Notes under the pieces: model-generated | What the model was told of the DNA's origin: nothing | Database searches by the model: none | What the model saw: the letters and a program-made list of their open reading frames with translations, nothing else | Translations under genes and position numbers: made by a program | Shown: piece after piece, positions 45,364 through 57,327 of the stretch | How positions within the stretch are numbered: position 1 is the stretch's first letter | Layout of the letters: every line of letters begins with the position of its first letter | NCBI RefSeq assembly: GCF_041260155.1 | Contig: NC_091929.1 | Coordinates: forward strand, 49,987,389 to 50,051,388 | DNA from: Ptychodera flava | Lineage: Eukaryota > Hemichordata > Enteropneusta > Ptychoderidae | Direction: 5' to 3' | Length of the DNA: 64,000 nt

Positions 45364-48300
45364 CTGCAGGGAGAAAAGCAGTGATCAAAATTAAACATGA
45401 AAATACCATATTTCCTATTTGATGTGTAAAAGTTCCATTTTGTTGTCATGGATGACACAGTCCTGACTTGATTAACTGTTTATGGAAAGTTCTGATCCCG
45501 TTCTTGGATTGTATTATTCTTTTCTATAATTGGTGAATCACTGACAATATGTTACTGATTACTATTTGAGATCACAGCATCACTTAAAACTGCACGTTGC
45601 TTGAAAGCTTAGACTGTCTTGCTACATAGTTTGAAGCATTACAAATCACACTACAATTTTGTTACAGGCATTTTGACACTTGACAAGTCATCGCTGATGA
45701 CACAGTCCCCATAAGAACTAAAAATTCCTCTGTGTTTCAGTACCGTATATGTCTAAGTTAGTTGTCTGACATTAGTGCTGTAAGTTTGCAAGTTCATAAA
45801 AATTGTTCAACTAATATTGTGACCGATGCCCATCAAGTATACTCAGTGTGACAGTTTTCGGACGACCTCAGTTTTCGGACATTTAACGACATGCTGTTCT
45901 TTGTACTCACTTCGCTCTGTATTGATAGCATTTTAAAAGTCGCATGACAGCATATTAAGTCAGGTGACGCTGCTGTCCTGTTTATGATAGTTTTTTTTTC
46001 AGTAGAAGCTATTTCGTGCTACAAACTTGACGAAGTTAGACACACCATACGACACAAGGTATCAAATGCAACACACAGAGACAGCCCATGTCCGATATCT
46101 AAGCGCCATACACGTCAAAATATAGTTGCGTCGTCTATGCATGAAACGTAACTAATTTATCATGACATTTTTACAAACAGTTTTCTAAACACATCGAAAT
46201 TGGAAATCGGGGGTTTGAAGTTTCAAAATATCGATATTTAGCCCCATAATCACATTCCAAATACTACGTCCAATTACTGCGATAGCAGTCCGATTACTAC
46301 GCGCTCAACATGGGGTCAAACATTTTGCAACTTTTGATCCCCTAAATACCACTTCCGTCCAGTTTACAGTTTGTGGATAAACAGTACACAATAAAGTTTC
46401 GAAAGATATGGTAATAAGATTTTGTACTGTTCGTCATTTACATGTATGAAACAGCTTTGGGCGAAATTAACTACCCTGTCCGAAAACTGTCACACTGAGT
46501 TTATAGCTTGAATTGGAAATATTTCAAAGTATGAATTGGTAATTTGCTACAAAATGAAAATGCAAGATTTTTTTCATTGCTACATCATTATGCCATCACT
46601 AAACATATGCAAGTTAAAGCGCAGTGGTCGTCGCGCTGCGCGTGCGTGATTTTTTTGTTGATAAACATAAATTTTTGTAAACAAAAGTCTTCTCAACTTC
46701 AATAGGAGTGAGATGGGAGCAGTCCCCCACTTTGTTAAGGCCTTTGTAAGACTCAACATCATGCAATAGTAAAATATTAAGATCGGAAACGAACTTCAGT
46801 GGTGTATTTCTATCTATAAACTTGTGTAGAGCTACGAACATTGGGACACTACACTCAGCACGTATGTCGCTGAGTTTACTGCACGCAGACACAGTGAACA
46901 AAAAGCTTTGATCGCGCGCGATCACGCTGGTTGTACACAATGCTATGTACAGTACAGTGAAAATACATAACTAAAATGATCAACATTGCCTATATATGTA
47001 GACCAGCAACAAGCACAATGCCTAACACAAAAGTTACACTCAAGACCATGATCGGCAAGCCAGAGCAGGACACGGGAGATGTTCACCGTGTTGACGTATA
47101 CACGGATATAGAGAATCCGGTCCCACAACGTACCGGCCCGCGACGACTAGGCCCACAACCAACTGTTACTTCTCCTAGTATTACGTGGTAAGAAATACTA
47201 AAATGACAGGAAACAATAGACAAAACGAGCGGGTTTTCGCGGCATTTGGCAGGAAATTGCACGGCTACACCGTGCATAGACGTATCAAGAGATCCTGTGC
47301 CCTGGTCCTGTGCACGGTCAGGGCAGTGATCCAACCGCTAGCTGGTGTAGGCCTAGCGGTGCTGGGCAAACTTCGTTGTTGTACCTCCTGATTGCCGGGT
47401 AGGTCTGAATCCTCTTTCAAGTGAGATAACCCCCACATAACAAGAAGACCTATGAAAGGTCCTTCGCTTGACTTGATACCTGTACTCGGAATTCTCGTTT
47501 GCACCCCAAACGGGGTAAACATTGTAGTTGAGTTGGATTCTCCACAGCCGAGTGTAGCGCGCCATATACCCGGTTTGACACGGACGTTCATACAGACCAC
47601 GGAACGGAACAGATGCAGAGATGCTTCTTGCTGCAGCGGGCATTGCTCTGTGAGCTGTAGATTTCTGTAGTTTGGGTTGTTGTCTTTGTACTCCTGTCGG
47701 GCCTCTTGAAATGAAAGCTCTCGTCCGTGCTAGCGATGTCGAACAATAGAGCTCGGTCGTTGATAGTCTGTTGGCGTATACATGCGTAGATGCGTACATC
47801 TAGCTCTATGGCTCGAGCGATAACAGTAGCCGAGCCCCATTCAACTGATTTACGAAAATCATGAGCAAATGTGATCTCAATCCAGCGTGCAATTATTGTT
47901 CAATATTCAGCAGATATTCAACTAAGATTAATTGACCTTTTATTGCGTGTTACATTTGGTTAGTTGGTACGCTTGTGACAGATCAGCCGCCATTTTAACA
48001 AGCGGCAATATCGCAAACATTACAATCAAACCGTAACATGTGCGGCGTTCTTGGATTTGTTTACAACAGAGGGGGACCCCCTCAGGAGGATGCGCAGCGC
48101 GACGACCACTGCGCTTTAATTGCCTTTCAAACTTTATATGTCAAATAGTGAACATGAATTAAATATGCTATTTACAAATTAGCTGATGTAAAAATACAAA
48201 ATCCTATCTTCCACTACCATTATATCTGCATCATTATATTCAAAGGTCTTTCATCAACTTTGGCCAAGTCCTCCTGGTTAAATATCACTAAATTGGAACT

Positions 48301-49642
48301 GTTCAGTAACAATGCAAATTACTAAAAAGCCAGCAGAATAAATTTTCAATGTCTCTCACTTTTGTTATCAATTATATCATTGTAAAAGCAATTCTTGAAA
48401 ATTTTATCAATTTTGGTCAAGTTCCTTTAGTTTCATATTCCTATTTTACACAGATTAAATGTACACAAACAGAAACACTACATAAAAATATTCAAAATTT
48501 AAACAACATATAACTCACCATCTACAGAAAGTGAATCATTTTGATAATCCTGAAGTATTCTGTTACTGGTCGATTGAAATAATTTGACTAGTTCGTTTCT
48601 TTGGTCAGAAGTCTGCGGTGCTTCACCTAAAATACAACATTCTGTAGAAATGAAACATAATGCATATCAATCGATAAGGTGTGTCTATAATTGACATTTG
48701 AGGTGCTATATATTGACACCCCCGCTCCTCTTGAATTCTTTTTTGGAATCGACCAAACATTGTCCATTGTCCATTTTTGTTTCAATTAATTTAGTGCTCA
48801 CTATCTTGTCATAAAAATAGAACATTATAACCTACCCCCCGCCACCCCACCCCCACCCAATTTTCAACAAACATTTAGGGTACTCAATATTCAATTTCTC
48901 AAAAAAATGATGATTGCATTTCTGATAGGAACTCTCAGGGAAATCAGATAGTCAAAAGCACAGGAAAATTATCTTTTTGACATACACTAACATTACATAC
49001 TTTTTATTTACATTGAATACTTGTATTCTGATAGTATTTGCTGAAGATCCATTGCATCAAATCATGGTCATCAATGCTTAAAACCTTTCAATTTCTTACC
49101 GAGGGAGATTGTGGCAAGGTTCAGCCAGATGAGACACACCATCATGTGACCATGCACTAAAAGCTGAACTACATCAAATAGATAGAACTTTCAAGTAAAT
49201 TGATGGGCCGGAGTAACACAGCCAACACGACTGAAAAAGCCGATAATTGCATGGCCCGTACACTGGGCTACAATCATTGCAGCCATCTGTGGCACGTCCA
49301 TGTTGCCGCTAAGGGAGCACAGGCGCCCATGGGTTGGGTAGTCTGCTTGATCAATCGATCGTCTGATCGACCAATCGATACTGCTCTTCACCGCAACCTA
49401 AATACTCCCAATGAAGGACAGATCAAAGAGATGATCGACCGAACAAGCAGACGACTACCCAACCCACGGGTACCTGTGTAAGGAAGGACCTGGTTTTGGT
49501 TAGTCCGAGTCCAATGAAACAAAATATGCATATAACACAGCAGTCGCTTGTAGTTCGATACAATAACAGGATGATACAGAAGAAATAGTATCTGTAGTAT
49601 ACCTTTATCATCAAAACTGTACAACAGTTGGTCCCCAGCCAT
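43766..49642 (-). CDS. C2H2 zinc-finger protein, three exons, 15 intact fingers
   Basis: Coding exons on the minus strand are 49642-49603, 48626-48519 and 45363-43766. All have GT-AG borders and phase 1, giving 1746 bp and 581 residues. The N-terminus begins MAGDQLLYSFDDK; the first about 60 residues form no domain I recognise (no KRAB, BTB or SCAN). A degenerate finger (VCGKTLIISNHLKNHL, first Cys and last His lost) precedes fifteen intact C2H2 fingers of the CKECGKTF type, most joined by HTGERPFE or HSAERPFE linkers. Such proteins usually bind DNA in the nucleus. Fingers with NKSSWRD, RQxxLKN and QEILKS helices occur twice in the same order, showing block duplication. The last finger is frameshifted and the protein ends early at 43766. 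No function can be assigned beyond nucleic-acid binding. Confidence 0.82.
45682..45725. repeat. Solo terminus of a GTCCCC-type modular element
   Basis: TGACAAGTCATCGCTGATGA then CACAGTCCCCATAAGAACTA and AAAA looks like a start and a tail with everything between removed. A further partial start (GTCATGGATGACACAGTCC) lies at about 45444. Confidence 0.5.
45844..46497. mobile_element. hAT-like MITE, 654 bp
   Basis: CAGTGTGACAGTTTTCGGAC at 45844 is perfectly inverted at the right end (GTCCGAAAACTGTCACACTG, ending 46497). The CAGTG start is hAT-like. The flanks AGTATACT and AGTTTATA agree at five of eight positions, so the target duplication is decayed. It lies in the large intron of the zinc-finger gene. 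Confidence 0.78.
46618..48115. mobile_element. 1.5-kb CpG-rich transposon with TTAA duplications
   Basis: AGCGCAGTGGTCGTCGCGCT at the left (TIR 24 bp perfect, continuing GCGC) is inverted at the right end, and TTAA lies on both sides (46614-46617 and 48116-48119). The interior, especially 46990-47850, is much richer in CpG than the surrounding intron. Long overlapping frames exist, for example minus 47353-47799 and a minus frame with QEARQEYKDNNPNYRNLQLT, but none is a transposase I know. A plus-strand frame from 47020 (MPNTKVTLKTMIGKPEQDTG) ends at a GTAAGA donor near 47189. TTAA sites suggest a piggyBac or Kolobok relative. Confidence 0.78.
48519..48626 (-). CDS. Zinc-finger exon 2
   Basis: A 108-bp exon with acceptor TTGTATTTTAG and donor GATG then GTGAGT, phase 1 at both ends. 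It codes GEAPQTSDQRNELVKLFQST and then SNRILQDYQNDSLSVD, a probable helix followed by an acidic stretch. It joins exon 1 and exon 3 without a stop. Confidence 0.75.
49327..49472. repeat. Foldback palindrome at the zinc-finger 5' region
   Basis: CCCATGGGTTGGGTAGTC then TGCTTGATCAATCGATC on the left pairs with inverted CCCGTGGGTTGGGTAGTC then GTCTGCTTG...GTCGATC on the right. Arms are about 35-40 bp with a small indel, around a roughly 65-bp loop. It lies in intron 1 of the zinc-finger gene. Confidence 0.65.
49603..49642 (-). CDS. Zinc-finger exon 1, coding part
   Basis: The ATG at 49642-49640 sits in AGCATGG, and the exon codes MAGDQLLYSFDDK before a GTATAC donor, phase 1. An upstream ATG (CGCCAG context, about 25 bp 5') opens a different frame that overlaps the start, so it may act as a uORF. 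Confidence 0.65.
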
Positions 49643-49699
49643 GCTTTCCAATCTGGCGACATGCACAACTTCAAACGTGTGTGACGCCGCTGTTGTTTC

Positions 49700-50950
49700 G
49701 TGAACTGTGGTGGTAATAGCGAGAGATTAATATTCTAACCCAATCTGATTAAAATCATATGTAGTGATGGGTTGGTATTTTACGCTATCGCGTTTACGGT
49801 CTCATCAGATTGGTTGGAACCGATCTATTAGTAATACATGATGATTGATATCACAACAGAGTGACAAATAACATTCCACCGCGCCTGCCCTAGGTTGAGG
49901 AAGATGCTGAATGAATACGAATACGAATACAAGAATAACTTTGACAGCATCGTCACTTAGGGCAGAACTATATAAATTCGGGGTGGGAGCACTCATCAAT
50001 TTTTTTTTCCACATTGTAGCAATGCAATTTTTTCGTGATTACCACTTTTTTAATATGAGGTTTTTGAGTTCATTACATATCAACGAGTAGTATTCTATAT
50101 GAGTACAGGATAGATTAGATTAGATGACAGCGATCGCCTAAAACAAAGTACATTGCCTCTAATGAATTCTTTATTGAAATCAACACTTTTAGCGCTGTAA
50201 TTTTTTCCACCAAAGTTTTAGTGCAACATTTTACCATTTTTATGCAAATGAATTTTTCTATAATTTTTTCATAATTTCAGACCACACTGACATCACTTTT
50301 CATGGGCTGCAGTTTTTGATCAAAATTTTGGAAACATTAAGTTTCTAAATCTGGAAACAATAATTTGGCAGGATTATATTTTATACACAGTGCATATTAT
50401 ATTAAACAGATTTTGTTGCATGTATCTATTTGAAGCTAAAAATTTCATGGTGCATGTAAACCGCTTTCTGATTGAGTTTTAGGCTGCGGAGCGAATAAGA
50501 AATTTAGATTCCTTATTCGCGAATCGCCACTTCCATTTTTATAATGGAGATAATAAAAATTGACTTCGCCAAACTGCAAAAAGCTACCAGAGCATCTTGT
50601 TGACATGAACAATCTATGTCCCCTGTGATGTGAGCAGAAACGAGTCACTCTTTACAATCCATACGTCTTTTATCTCAATTCTATGTACAAGAGATAACTG
50701 GTAAAATATCCATGAGGAGCTTACTAATCGGCTGAGTGTTTTATTCCAGACCCTTCGGAGTCGAGAACCACGCGTCCGCTCGCACGCGCACGCGTCCGTA
50801 ACTTCGACTGCAGTCTCCACCGGGAATCGCAAGAAAATATCTTGCATGTGTAGTGTGACCCATGAAATGTGTTTGCCAGGACGTAGCACACAACAAAAGT
50901 ATTTTGTGGAACGAGTTTTGACCAAACTTTGTCACGAATAAATGTAAGCT
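49700..50950. other. 5' flank of the zinc-finger gene
   Basis: The promoter of the minus-strand zinc-finger gene must lie at its near side, but I see no clear core elements. About 50184-50345 is a partial, end-less copy of the 220-bp TTAA family (TTTTAGCGCTGTAATTTTTT, CAACATTTTACCATTTTTAT). CpG-bearing DNA at 50750-50830 has overlapping minus-strand open frames without domains. Confidence 0.4.
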
Positions 50951-50960
50951 GTACACGGCC

Positions 50961-51069
50961 TAGCTGCAGTACAGTAGCTCGAGGTTCTGCCTGGGTATTT
51001 GGGTCGGACGGAAATTTGCCGTCCGACCCAAATACCCAGGCAAAACCTCGAGCTACTGTACTGCAGCTA
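50961..51069. mobile_element. Near-perfect 109-bp foldback with 9-bp duplication
   Basis: Two 51-bp arms (50961-51011 and 51019-51069), starting TAGCTGCAGTACAGTAGCTC, differ at one base. They surround the 7-base loop AAATTTG. TACACGGCC lies directly on both sides (50952-50960 and 51070-51078), as expected for a 9-bp target-site duplication. With arms this similar the insertion or last conversion is recent. Confidence 0.88.
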
Positions 51070-51329
51070 TACACGGCCGGTAGCTGCGGATAAATTGTAG
51101 AGAGTAGCGCCCTCTAAGTCTAAGATAACTGAAAACGAAAGTGCAGCTGGCTGTCGTTTTCATTTACGCGGCGCAACTCTCAAACCTTGTGATATGATGG
51201 TAACTGTGATTATCACTACCTCAAAGTGAACAACAAACGAACCCCAATGGTGTATAGGGATATGTTAAATACCTGGAAGTCACTTACCCGGTAGACTTAC
51301 AAGAGTGAATCTGCCAACATCAAAACAGA

Positions 51330-52241
51330 ATCTTCTTAGAGAAGTTCTGTGGTATAATGACAATAATTAAGAATGAAGGAAGTGTCCTCTTTTATGAAAA
51401 ATGGTCAAAGAGTGGAATTTTAAGGCTTAAGGACATCTGGAATGATGACAGAAATGACTGGCGTCAACAATGGGAAATTTATAATTGCAAAAATTAGAGA
51501 AGGTACAAATAGACATGTGCAAGAGGAAATCAAGACAGAGTATGAAACACTCCTCAATGCTATTCCAGATTCCTGGAAACAAATCATCTCTTCAAACATC
51601 CAAAATGAAGAAAACTATGATATTTAGACTTAGAGAATTATGGTCTGACAAAAAGTGATGTCAAAACCAAGTCACTTTATTGGAAATTAGTTGATAATAA
51701 ATGGCATGCAGTCAAAGGTCAGATCGGTCAAAAATGGGCTGATAATCTAAATCTCACTGACAGTTACAAAGCTACTCTTTTCAGCCGTCTTAATTCAATA
51801 GGAATTGTCAGCAATTCAGTAAATGATTTAAATTGGAAGATTTTCCATCGAGGCCTAGTCACAGGAAGCTTGGCCAAAACTTTCAATTCAAGTGATGGGA
51901 AATGCCATATTTGTGGCCAAGAAGAAACACTGGAACACATCTTATTTGAGTGTAAATATGTAAAAGAAATCTGGCAGAAATGTATTTGTTTCTTTGTCAG
52001 AAAACACAACTTTGATAATAATATCAATATCAAAAGATTAGCAATTGCAGGAATCGAAAATGATAATAATGCAACATCTGACATTATTTACTGTATTACT
52101 TCCTTTGTAAAATATACAGTTTGGAATATTCGAAATTCGGTTGGAAGGAGAAGAATGCATCCTGAATGCATTCATACGATGATCTTTGTAATTAAACAGT
52201 TAATTATTTGGTTTTTTGTTTTCAGACAAGACGCATTGTAA
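51330..52241 (+). pseudogene. Decayed 3' end of a non-LTR retrotransposon ORF2
   Basis: Three frames joined by frameshifts carry the region after the reverse transcriptase of LINE elements: LREVLWYND, then VLFYEKWSKSGILRLKDIW, then NAIPDSWKQII, then SLYWKLVDNKW, WKIFHRGLVTGSLAKTF, and the zinc knuckle CHICGQEETLEHILFEC (C-x2-C-x7-H-x4-C) followed by VKEIWQK. The order and the W...GI..L.D and C..C...ET..H....C signatures resemble the L1/Tx1 side of non-LTR elements. The reverse transcriptase core and 5' parts are absent; 5' truncation is usual for LINE copies. It is not functional. Confidence 0.8.
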
Positions 52242-53540
52242 TTTTAATGCATTCACAGTTATGTAGATTTGTTTTATTTGTGACTATGTGGAAATTAATT
52301 TATCTTTTTCAAAAAAAAGATGGTAACTGTTCTGAATTTTTCAGCCACTATAAATATTATAGGAAGAGAGTGTACGTTGGAAGAGAGTTGCATTGGGTCA
52401 AATACGATAGCGTCCTTGTAGTGTTTCTTATGATATCTACGTTACCTTTGAAACAACAACCATGTTCGTTGAATTTTATTGCTCAACAACAACAACAACA
52501 CGCCTAATGTAAACATAAACAACAATACAAAGAACAACAGCAACAACCAGATTTCTGGGTTCCCTGTGCGGTAACCAGGCATCGTCGATTCCATTATAGT
52601 GTTAATTTGACCATTTAATCCATAAATCACCTCAAATGTTGTAAAAATTCTGTTGAGACTAATTGAGAAAACCTTCCATTTTCCCGAGCAATGCATTCTT
52701 GTCGAAACAATGAAAAAAAAATTATCTACTGCGGGTAACCACAACCAGCCACTTTTCAAATTTTAGGATCCCAGCCGTAAATTATTTTAAATCTATGTTA
52801 CAGCTGGAAACCCCACTTTATGATTATTGAATTTTCTGAAATAATTTTGAATGAAATAATTCACAGGAAACAAGAATAATAAATGTAGCACGATTATTAA
52901 AATTTAAATCCGTGTGTAAGAACGGACCTGGGCATGTGGTATGTCACGGTCCCTCCTTGGTGGAGGGACTGTGGGTATGTACAGTCACTGTAGTCTGTAC
53001 AAGCTTGTCAGATGACCTGAAATGGTACCAGAATTGACCAAAAAGTAGGCAAATGAGTAAGCGAGGTCTCCAAGTTCTAGTAAGTGTACCGCAAAATAAT
53101 GGTTATATTGAGCCAAGTCAATGTCATTCTATCAATATGTTGCACCCTAGGAAGGTTTATAATTTCCATGCTCGCACCAAGGACGTAAATGCGGGTGTGA
53201 GGTCACAGGTAGCCCTGCGTACGATGCTGTGTGTTCCCGGCGTTTTACGGAGGCCGTACTGCTAACGTCGGGATAACACACAGCATCGAAGGCAGGGCTA
53301 ATGTAACAGGTAGCTGCAAGCAACCATTGCATGGCGCTGGGAAGCGAAGCGAAGGCACCCCATTTCAGCGAAGGCGCCCGTGATTGCTGATCACACGTTG
53401 CACAACTCTCAGTACTTTGGAGCATACTGAAGTCATTGGAAAGATAATGAACTCGTCCGTCGATGTTGTTTTTATTATGCAAATCATATGACCGCAATCG
53501 GAAGTTCGGGCGTGTAAACTTTTTGTTGATGCAATTTGCA
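52242..53540. other. Gene-free interval with two hairpins
   Basis: Holds a small perfect hairpin GTCCCTCC-TTGGT-GGAGGGAC (about 52949-52971) and the larger foldback at 53211-53299. Nothing coding is recognised; the open frames at 52442-52759 and 53147-53563 lack domains. Confidence 0.45.
53211..53299. repeat. 89-bp foldback
   Basis: AGCCCTGCGTACGATGCTGT then GTGTT pairs with the inverted right arm AGCCCTGCCTTCGATGCTGT then GTGTT. Arms are about 35 bp with few mismatches around a roughly 20-base loop. Its upstream and downstream neighbours (GTCACAGGT and GTAACAGGT) are similar and might be a decayed target duplication. Confidence 0.75.
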
Positions 53541-53554
53541 CTTGTAAACAAATG

Positions 53555-53890
53555 ACATAGCAACGGGTAGCGGCATTGAGCAGCGCGATCGATTTATGTA
53601 AATGAGGTAAATAGCAACGTACGAACAAGTTAGCTCATTATTTATGCATTCAGGTCACGTGACGTGGAAATTGGCAACAAGTCGTCAGTGGTCGCGATGC
53701 GTTCTTAGCAACACAGAGCAGGTGTTAATGGAGGACGATGTCATACAGTGGCTCCTCTAAACTGTTGATCGCAAATAAACAGCGCCTGTAAATACAACGA
53801 CGGCATCGTAGACAGGGTCCGTTGATACCGGGAATCCTTCCTGCCGACGCTGTCGAAGATTTAGGGCGTCGTTCGGTGGAAAAAAGGTAG
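53555..53890 (+). promoter_or_regulatory. Putative promoter and non-coding first exon of the EFCAB6-like gene
   Basis: A CpG-bearing stretch with four RFX-type half sites (RGYAAC): AGCAAC at about 53559 and 53612, GGCAAC at 53673 and AGCAAC at 53707. GTCACGTGACGTGG lies at about 53653. RFX factors control ciliary genes, and EFCAB6 relatives are axonemal or testis-expressed proteins. A donor-like AAAAAAG then GTAGGT at 53887 could end an untranslated first exon. Placement is inferred; no TATA box or cap site is evident. Confidence 0.35.
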
Positions 53891-55762
53891 GTTTTATCGA
53901 ATCATGACCGCCGGTACACGAAGAAACTCCAAGACACAGTCCCCGTGCACGTCCGCCGCCTCCCATGCACTGTGTGTGGGTAGTTATCAAACGATTATTC
54001 CGTAAAGTTCTTTGCATCGAGATTATCAGACTTATGGATCACAAAATAATCGAATGCCCGAGTGTCAGGAAGAGTTACATTATCTGAAAGGAAAGATGTT
54101 TAATTATTTTGGCGCCCAACCATTCGGAACGGTCAACAGGAAGTTCCTATGGCCATGGACCGTGGACGTTATTCAGATTCAGAATGGGGCCCATGTTGAT
54201 GTTCTGTAGGTTGGCCCATCCCCGAACTTGTTGGCCAGACTGATTTTATTTACAATTTGCCGTTGATTGTTGATTTAGTTTTGCGTGCCAAGACGTAGAT
54301 ACTGGTGCTTAGCAGGCATTCCGTATGGACACAGCCGAGTCACACTTTATGTCTGCCAAGGGTATAATTTTAGAAAGAAGGGAAATTATTGATGCTTGGC
54401 TCAGACTAGACTTCCGACAAATTCATGCCAAAATAAATCACCCAATGCTATCATAATGACAGCAAGAGTTTGAAAGTTTGTAACATACATCGCAACAACA
54501 CGCCTTGGAGGTTACAATTTCCAATTTTCACAAAATAAGTTGATGCACTCGCACACTTTTATTTCAATTCGCGATATCTATATGTTCACATACTTACTGA
54601 TAGGTAAATCTCTTGCATAAACGTACTATATCTCTCACTCTTGTCTCGTCTGGGACAGACGATATCGTGAAAACAGACGTCGACTGTCAAATATATAGGT
54701 AGTTGTTTAGGGTATTAATTGTATATTTATGGTTCAATTCAAAATCGAATCCAAACTTTCCAATGGCTCTGTGTATATAATACTTTTAAAAAATTGCTCT
54801 ATTCCCAAAACAAACATATGATACTGTCAACACGTCTCTGCTGTTATAATTTAGAAATGTTGACAGACTCTTTTTGTGAGTATATTAGATCTGTTCTAGT
54901 GTAACTCAAGGCCAATATAACATCAAACACAACTACATGTAGTTGTGTTTTTCAATTGTTTTTCTAGCCCTACATTGACCACAGAAAAATGATATTGTCA
55001 CCCAGGAAATAACCAATATTCCTTGCCAAAATTACAGTGTTTATTCATCCTTGTATTATCACTATGTCCATGGATTTTATTTAAAGTTGAAGATACATTT
55101 GCAAGGCAAAATACATGAAATTTTACCTTACATTTTATTATTTATTCCTTTGTAATGTTGCATAATGTAACACTGATGATTGTGAGCCAGAGGACAGACT
55201 TGATATGTCAGTCAAATTTAATTATTTTCATATGAACTGTCAATAATACAATAGGCTTCCAGCTTAATTGCTGTTTGGGATCTTTACAAAATTAAACAAG
55301 CCATAATAAATGAAATTGCAGGTTAATTGTATTGTATGGATGAAGCCATGGTGATACAATTTTCATGAAGATAATTGCATTGTCATTTCAGAATTACTTT
55401 GCAATGAAACGCAAGATGTCAGCTATTTTTATTAAAATGGTTACTGATATGAAACGGTTCAAACAGCAAATATGTTATATTTTTAGCAGTTCAAACTCAC
55501 AGACAGATTGGCTGATATGGGTTGAAAAATTGATATGACAATGAAAAAAATGTTGCAATATTTATTTAACACTTATTTTTTATGTTTGGTGAAGCTTATG
55601 ATAGCAATAAGTGTCCCTTTGATCATTAATTTTTTAAATAAAAACACTCAATATAAATATGCATTACAGTGTAATTCAGTTTTATTTTGTAAAATCATGC
55701 TTCACAGAGTGCAGCAGAACAAGTATAAACATCTCTACAAATTTTATTCTTTTAAATTTCAG

Positions 55763-55970
55763 ATATTGGTGCCATTGTTGGTTGCTAGGTTTTATAACAA
55801 CACCGACAAAATGACCCAAGTGATGAAACTAAGCCAGGAGCCATTGGCTTTGAGACCTAACACTACAGGAGTGGTGTTCACACCAAAACAGATCTTGAAA
55901 ACCGGTGGCAATGTGCGACCCTCCACTGCTGGAAGGACACGGGATGGACGAAGAACACCACTTACAAGAG
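55763..55970 (+). CDS. EFCAB6-like exon with the start codon
   Basis: The exon follows TTCTTTTAAATTTCAG and ends ACAAGAG then GTAATT. The first suitable ATG at 55811-55813 (ACAAAATGA) begins MTQVMKLSQEPLALRPNTTG and continues to NVRPSTAGRTRDGRRTPLTR. That is a basic, Ser/Thr/Arg-rich head typical of axonemal and EF-hand scaffold proteins. It ends in phase 1, matching the acceptor of the exon at 63752. Upstream in-frame codons are open back to the acceptor, so an earlier start in another exon is possible. Confidence 0.6.
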
Positions 55971-56556
55971 GTAATTTGTCACATGACATTCAATTCAGTC
56001 AGTATAACTTCGTAATAGCAACTCTCATTGCTACTGATTTGAGTTCAAAGCTTTATTACACTTTTATGACATCATAACAATAGATACTAGAGTGAGCGTT
56101 AATCAGTTATCGAATGGGCAGGTAATAACCTTTTTGTCATCCTGGTGCTCTACAGATCATCTAGGAAAGTATCAAAACAGCGTTTATAGATGAAAAAAGG
56201 AAAATCTTTCAAGACAGGCAAATTTCTAGGATTAAGTTTTCTATACCTGAAACAAATTTATCAAAAATGTGTGTGACAATAATGATGAAATGAATAATAC
56301 GTGCATCTCACTTAACCGGTTGAGTCAATCTTCTCCATTGAATAAAAAACACATTATATATATTAAAGATCAATACATTTTAGGGGGGATTACAGATTTT
56401 CCATAGCAATCAACCAATAATATCTAAGTAAACTTCTGTTAAGAAACATTAATTTTCCTGTAGTCATATCTGTCTTTTGCTCCAGTCTTCATCAACATTT
56501 GTAGTTATCACAGAGCTATATGAACTCTTCCACAACCAAACTTTGATACAATATAT

Positions 56557-56591
<35 letters not shown>

Positions 56592-57106
56592 CTTTCAGGA
56601 TTAAATTTTGGACTTAAGAGTGTAGAAAATAAAAAAACTGTTGATAAGTACCAGTGCATTAACTTGTTGACATACTAGTATTCTGTATGGGTTCAAATCA
56701 TGCAATGCTAGAAAAAATTTAAATATTTTCCTGTACAAATGTTTTTAAGGATCAAGGAATACATTGTACTGGTAGTGACAGTGGAAATGTTCCAGAGTGT
56801 GACTGTATTGGGCCCCTAGATAAATAAAACTCATGCACAACAAACAGAACTCAGTGGATTTGATTTCAAATGCCCCTTCTAAAGACAAAAGTTTGGAAAT
56901 GTGGAAATCAAGTGACAAAATTGTAATTTATAACTTCTTTCAAACGCAATGGATTGCTGAAAAGTGAAATATGTTATTTGGAGAACTTGACCGACAAATA
57001 TTTCAAAACAAAATCTGAATGATGATTGAGTGTAACCCTCAATGGTTTCAATGGAGTATGGTGTAACTATGGCAATTATGATAATGTAAATTTGTTCTTT
57101 AAATGT

Positions 57107-57327
57107 AACCCTTTTAGTGCTGTAATTTTTCCCACCAAAATTTTAGTTCAACATTTTACCAGTTTTTATAATTTTTTTTGTTATTTTTCAAATAATTTTT
57201 GGCCAAATGGACATCACATTTCCTATGCTACATTCTTTCATCAAAATTTGGCAAAAATCTGAAAAAGTTTGACTGGGGTACATTTTATACAGGCAACAAA
57301 ACTTGACTTTGGCGCTCAAAGGGTTAA
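57107..57327. mobile_element. 220-bp AACCCTTT-ended element
   Basis: Left AACCCTTTTAGTGCTGTAAT, right GGCGCTCAAAGGGTTAA. The interior (CACCAAAATTTTAGTTCAAC, GGCCAAATGGACATCAC) matches the copies at 20809-21030 and about 50184-50345. The TTAA border is kept at the right end only. Confidence 0.6.

Noticed and set aside
43766..45409. Single-exon 547-aa zinc-finger ORF with a hydrophobic, signal-like start
   Set aside because: The MVFSCLILITAFLP start is intron: a strong acceptor ends at 45364 and exons 48519-48626 and 49603-49642 join in phase.
47185..47391. Plus-strand frame beginning MVRNTKMTGNNRQ
   Set aside because: It is in CpG-rich transposon interior where all frames are open; no domain or splice partner.
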